Origin: Chloroflexota bacterium
GTDB taxonomy: Bacteria > Chloroflexota > Anaerolineae > Promineifilales > Promineifilaceae
Length of the DNA: 14,669 bases
Direction of reading: 5' to 3'
Assembly (NCBI GenBank): GCA_024640485.1
Contig: JAHEEY010000059.1
Coordinates: forward strand, 1 to 14,669
How positions within the stretch are numbered: the first letter of the stretch is position 1; every line of letters begins with the position of its first letter. Position numbers and translations under genes: made by a program. The notes under the pieces were generated by a model that saw only the letters and a list, made by a program, of their open reading frames with translations, made no database searches and had not been told where the DNA came from. This document shows, piece by piece, positions 11,005 through 14,669 of this stretch.

Positions 11005-14000
11005 ATGGAAGCTAAATCCACTTCTTTCCGGCGATCAGCAATATTCCTATGCCTAATGTCAATGGTTGTGGTGGCGGCCATTTCTGTGCCCGCGCCGGTG
11101 CGCGCCCAGGCCTCCCCATCCTTCTACTGCAACAGTGTCACGTCGCTATCACTGGACGAATGCCTCGCTCTGCAGGGGCTGTACAAGAGCCTGGGCGGTG
11201 ACAATTGGACGGATAATTCCGGCTGGCTGTCCAGCATGGACCTGTGCACCTGGGCCGGGGTCAACTGCCAGATGACGCTGCAGAAGATGACCCACATCAT
11301 GCTGCCAGGAAACAACCTGCAGGGTCAAATCTCAGAGGCGTTCGGCCGTCTTGAACTCAACTGGCTGGACCTGAGCGAGAATCAAATCAGCGGGCCGCTG
11401 CCGTTCTCACTCTGGCAATCCCAAATCGCCAATCTGATGCTGTCTGACAATGCCATCTCAGGCCGCCTGCCGCCGGATATCGGACAATTGGGCAGCAGCG
11501 TGGAGGTCCTTGATCTCAGCAACAATCAATTCAGCGGCCCGCTGCCGGCACAATTGGGACAGCTGAGCCGGCTGTCGATCTTGAATATCAGCGGCAATCA
11601 GTTCGAAGGTCAGCTGCCTCTCAGCCTGATGGATATCCCCTCGCTTTACATGTTCAAATTCTCGGATACAAACCTTTGTGTACCCGACGACGCCGCTTTT
11701 CAATCCTGGCTGAATGCAGTCCCCAATGTTGAGTCCTCCGGTCTCATCTGTGATGACACCGCCCCGATCACCCAGCTGTATCAAATCGCTTATGCAGACG
11801 GCGGCGATATCTACCTGTATAGCGAAGCGACGCAGGAATCCCAAAAGCTCACCGACAGCGGTCTTGATTGCTGTATCGCCTGGGCTCCGCAGGGAAACGA
11901 GCTCTACTTCCTCCGCGATCGTCAGGGGCAGGGCCGGCTGATAGCCTATGATCTAGCTGAGGGCGTGGAGCGGGAGCTGGGCCCTCCGGAGCTGCGCGTG
12001 TCCAGCCGTCCGGCGGCATCCAGCGACGGCCGCCGCTTGATATTCACCCACAATATCGACATCGAGGGCCAGGAATTCATAAACAACCGTTCCTGTCTGG
12101 CATGGCTGGATCTGGAAGGGGGCGGGACGGTCAACGTCTCCTGCAAGGACGGTGTTTATCTCAGTTGGCCGATGCTCGATCCCAACGAGGCGTCGGTGGT
12201 GGTCACCGAAGCCGGCTTCGAGTTCGCCCAGCTGCTCTCCTTTCAGCTGCTGCCCGGCAGTGATGGGCGGGTTATCGGCTGCTGCGGACAGCCGACGCTT
12301 TTCCCTGATTCGCCGTCTATGGCGGTCATCGCCAACCGCTATATGGCATGGTCGCTGTTTACCGATGGGACCTCCTCTGGCATCTTTCGCCTGCCTCTGT
12401 ACGGCGGCGAGCCCGCCCCGCTCTTGAAGGCGGAGGAGCAGGTTTTTGATCCAGATATCTCCCCGGACGGCAGCCGCATGATATACACCAGGGGCCTTGA
12501 AGACAGTTCTGTCCGGATCGAGATCATGGACTTGTACTCCGGCGAGATCGAGCAGCTGTTCCCCGGAGATTCTCCTGCATGGGGTCCAGCCGTGGAAATC
12601 AACCTGAACCCCCTTGACCCGGACCTGCTGGCTGAGAAGGCACAGCTGATTCAGCGGCTGGCCCAATCTACCTACAGCGGCAGGTATGGCGCCGCCGCCG
12701 GCCAGTTTGAGGCCTATAGTGAAAAACCCAGCCAGGCGCTGGTGGCCCTGCTAGAAGAAGATCCAGCCGCCGTAGGCGCTGATCAATCGGCCGCCTTCGG
12801 CCGGCTGGTGATGCAGGAGCGGGCGTTGGCCGAAACCCTGGCCGACTACGAACTGCTGCGGGATGATTTCGCCGACAGCCTGGTAGATATGGCCAGCATG
12901 GCCGTAGGCAGCGCCTTCTTCGCCGCCGTCGCCGATGACGGCGACCTCGCCGCGGCCCTGGCAGATCAGACCGCTGCCGTGGTGGAGGACAGCCTGCTCC
13001 TGGGATTTGCCTTCATCGATGACCCCGAGCTGCGCCAGGCGGCTGAAGTCACGGTCGCGGCCCTTTTCGACCTGCTGGAAACCGCTACCCTCGACCCGGC
13101 CCACTTCGCCGAGCTGATCGTCGGCGAAACGCTGCGGCAAGAGGCTGCCGCCCGACTTACGGCGTATCTGGTAAATCGGGTCCAGCCGACTATCGATCAG
13201 GGTGTCCGCAGCGTCACTATGGACGGTGAGCCTCGATGGCAGGTCACCGGCACCGAGCTTCTGGCGGCAACGCAAACCGATGCCGTGGCCACCATCAGTC
13301 AGAACGATAGTCAGGGAGTCCGGGGCCAATACGAAGATGTGGTCCGGGGATTGGCCCTCAATGAGCTGCTCACCGACATCGGCGATTTAGCCACCCAGGG
13401 GGGAGTGCCCTTCGCCCCGGTGGCCTCCATAACAGGGCGGGTGCTCAATGTGATTCTCAACGTCAGCTCCATGTGGCTGCTGGCTGACAGTATGGACTGT
13501 GTCGCCGCCGTGTCGCAGCTGGCCGGCGAGATGGCTTTTGAACCTCCGGAAAAGCTGCTGCTCAACTGCGACGATTCTCGAGTCACCGGGTTGGCCCAGG
13601 CTGCTCCTCAGACCCCTTCCTGGATCGGTCGAGACAGCTGGCAGCAGTCCATTTATCCCCGGCTGGACGCCGCCGCCAACAGCCTGCTGGACGCTGCTGA
13701 TGGCAGCAGCTGGTCGTTCGCCGGCTTGCAGGGGGCCCAGCAGGAGCTGAGCGCCGCCAGCCATCCGGCGCTGTTGGCCCTGCTGCCGCCCGCCGGCAGC
13801 CGTCTGACCCCGGAACTTGCCGCCGCCGGGGATCATCTACTCCGACTGCAGGGGGAAAGCGTATCGCTGCTGGCGGCCGCGGCCGTTCTGGAGCGCAATC
13901 CAGGCGACGATGCGTATACCGCCCAGTTCAACGATGCCAGAGAGGAGATGGGGCTGCAGTTGAGCGAGGTGGCAAAGGTTTCTGACCTGCTGCCGGCGGA

Positions 14001-14526
14001 AGCTGCAGAAGCGGTCCCGATCATGCTGCTGCAGGGCGTGCCGTCTCGACTTGTCACCGCCCCCGGGCAGCCCACCACCATTGCCCTTTCCGTGCACAAC
14101 GCTGGCACCGAGGCCGCCAGCAGCACTGTTCTCACCAGCCGCATGGGTGAAAGCGAACTTGGGCGGTACGCGGTGCCGGAAACTGCCCCGGCGGGCAGTA
14201 CCAATGTGGCCATCTCACTGCCGCCCATGGAGTTGGGCAGCTATCTGCTCACTATTTCATTGGAGGAGTCGGGCAGGCGCGACTTTCAATTCCTGCGGCT
14301 GCTGGTGACCGATGAGCCCATCACCGCGGCACCGGCGACTCAGCAGGATCCCGTTGCAGAAGATACGGCGACAGCGGACAGCGTTCAGGCAGTGGAAGAA
14401 GATGGGAATCAGGGACCGGCCCCCACATCCGGCAGATCCTGGATCTCGGGGCTGCTGTTCGCTTTGTTCTCCCTGCTGGCGGTTGCCGCCGTCGTGTGGG
14501 CCATACGACGCAGGCCGGCAGGTTGA
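11005..14526 (+). CDS. Secreted, membrane-anchored LRR / beta-propeller / CARDB-like surface protein
   Basis: This encodes 1173 residues. The N-terminus is a signal peptide: RR, a hydrophobic stretch (12-30), and likely cleavage after AQA near 36. A plant-type LRR N-cap follows (LQGLYKSLGGDNWTDNSGW, 56-74, with C81 and C88). Then come about five or six repeats of the L-x-LS-x-N-x-x-SGPLP kind (about 95-245), closed by C225 and C249. Residues about 255-530 look like a TolB-like propeller (CCIAWAPQGNELYFLRD, DISPDGSRMIYTRG). Residues about 540-1010 are alanine-rich and helical, with no recognised fold. Residues 1012-1103 resemble a CARDB/NEW3-type immunoglobulin-like domain (TTIALSVHNAGTEA). 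A Thr/Glu-rich linker (1104-1144) leads to one membrane helix (1146-1167) and RRR, so nearly the whole protein faces outward. LRR and propeller domains bind proteins or glycans, which suggests adhesion or sensing. It is transcribed divergently from PrsW; no functional link is shown. Confidence 0.85.
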   Translation: MEAKSTSFRRSAIFLCLMSMVVVAAISVPAPVRAQASPSFYCNSVTSLSLDECLALQGLYKSLGGDNWTDNSGWLSSMDLCTWAGVNCQMTLQKMTHIMLPGNNLQGQISEAFGRLELNWLDLSENQISGPLPFSLWQSQIANLMLSDNAISGRLPPDIGQLGSSVEVLDLSNNQFSGPLPAQLGQLSRLSILNISGNQFEGQLPLSLMDIPSLYMFKFSDTNLCVPDDAAFQSWLNAVPNVESSGLICDDTAPITQLYQIAYADGGDIYLYSEATQESQKLTDSGLDCCIAWAPQGNELYFLRDRQGQGRLIAYDLAEGVERELGPPELRVSSRPAASSDGRRLIFTHNIDIEGQEFINNRSCLAWLDLEGGGTVNVSCKDGVYLSWPMLDPNEASVVVTEAGFEFAQLLSFQLLPGSDGRVIGCCGQPTLFPDSPSMAVIANRYMAWSLFTDGTSSGIFRLPLYGGEPAPLLKAEEQVFDPDISPDGSRMIYTRGLEDSSVRIEIMDLYSGEIEQLFPGDSPAWGPAVEINLNPLDPDLLAEKAQLIQRLAQSTYSGRYGAAAGQFEAYSEKPSQALVALLEEDPAAVGADQSAAFGRLVMQERALAETLADYELLRDDFADSLVDMASMAVGSAFFAAVADDGDLAAALADQTAAVVEDSLLLGFAFIDDPELRQAAEVTVAALFDLLETATLDPAHFAELIVGETLRQEAAARLTAYLVNRVQPTIDQGVRSVTMDGEPRWQVTGTELLAATQTDAVATISQNDSQGVRGQYEDVVRGLALNELLTDIGDLATQGGVPFAPVASITGRVLNVILNVSSMWLLADSMDCVAAVSQLAGEMAFEPPEKLLLNCDDSRVTGLAQAAPQTPSWIGRDSWQQSIYPRLDAAANSLLDAADGSSWSFAGLQGAQQELSAASHPALLALLPPAGSRLTPELAAAGDHLLRLQGESVSLLAAAAVLERNPGDDAYTAQFNDAREEMGLQLSEVAKVSDLLPAEAAEAVPIMLLQGVPSRLVTAPGQPTTIALSVHNAGTEAASSTVLTSRMGESELGRYAVPETAPAGSTNVAISLPPMELGSYLLTISLEESGRRDFQFLRLLVTDEPITAAPATQQDPVAEDTATADSVQAVEEDGNQGPAPTSGRSWISGLLFALFSLLAVAAVVWAIRRRPAG

Positions 14527-14541
14527 TTGGGGTAGACGGCA

Positions 14542-14565
14542 GGCCGGCCCCAGCTGGAGCCGGCC
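14542..14565. terminator. GC-rich inverted repeat between convergent genes
   Basis: GGCCGGCCCCAG (14542-14553) is followed directly by CTGGAGCCGGCC (14554-14565), a 12-base inverted repeat with one mismatch. It lies 15 bases after the surface-protein stop and 15 bases from the stop of the convergent gene, so it could end transcription from both sides. There is no T tract on either strand. Confidence 0.5.
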
Positions 14566-14580
14566 CGCCGCCCGGATGCG

Positions 14581-14669
14581 TTACTCCTGCGCCGGCAGCA
14601 TCGGCACCGCCGCGAAATCGGCGGCGGTCAGCTTGGTCTGGGCGGTGCTCACCGGGGTGAAAGCGCTCA
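14581..14669 (-). CDS. C-terminal end of an unidentified protein (partial)
   Basis: On the minus strand a frame open from the window edge ends at TAA (14583-14581) and encodes the last 28 residues, reading TKLTAADFAAVPMLPAQE at its end. Codon use is GC-rich at third positions, as in the neighbouring genes, and the position convergent to the surface-protein gene with an inverted repeat between them is what a real gene end would show. The family cannot be recognised from this piece. Confidence 0.5.
   Translation of the reverse strand, partial: SAFTPVSTAQTKLTAADFAAVPMLPAQE

Noticed and set aside
11953..13836. Long minus-strand open frames inside the surface-protein gene
   Set aside because: They are shadows of the GC-rich sense frame, with low-complexity translations and no ribosome sites or recognisable domains.
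1..14669. CRISPR array, tRNA, rRNA, insertion sequence or attachment site
   Set aside because: No regular spaced repeats, cloverleaf-like segments, transposase motifs or terminal inverted repeats with target duplications were seen on either strand.

Overview
This window is ordinary chromosomal DNA from a bacterium, probably a member of the Chloroflexota (Anaerolineae-like), most likely from an environmental genome. That assignment is an inference. It rests on a PrsW-type membrane protease, a very long alanine-rich HlyD-type adaptor carrying 'LLAGP'-like breaks in its coils, a plant-type leucine-rich-repeat surface protein, and a GC-rich but not extreme composition. There is no rRNA, tRNA, CRISPR array, insertion sequence or phage gene.

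Left part (1-2154, + strand): the last 35 codons of an unidentified gene are followed by a membrane-anchored protein with two chelatase-like (CbiX/ferrochelatase superfamily) domains and then by a PlsY-like acyltransferase homologue. The three are spaced like one operon. A perfect 16-bp palindrome lies in the 76-bp gap before the next cluster.

Middle (2231-8318, + strand): this is a complete MacB/LolCDE-type export cassette made of an ATPase, an 861-residue permease with two FtsX modules, and an 893-residue HlyD/MacA-type adaptor. ATPase and permease overlap at TAATG. The adaptor is unusual because it is two complete adaptor units fused head to tail behind a single N-terminal membrane anchor.

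Right part (8319-14669): a 223-bp spacer holds a coding-like fragment on the minus strand. It is followed by a small cysteine-rich putative zinc protein and a HAD-family hydrolase (+). A PrsW-family intramembrane protease lies convergently on the minus strand. Its upstream region carries an extended -10 promoter-like site and a nested inverted repeat that could fold as a leader RNA. A divergent gene encodes a 1173-residue secreted, membrane-anchored protein with LRR, beta-propeller, helical and CARDB-like regions. A GC-rich inverted repeat separates it from the tail of a convergent gene that runs off the right edge.

The common theme is the cell envelope: lipid synthesis, export, intramembrane proteolysis and a surface receptor-like protein. 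The best candidates for novelty are the fused tandem adaptor with a possible disulfide-locked tip, the membrane-anchored double chelatase next to a MacB-type exporter, and the structured leader before the PrsW gene.
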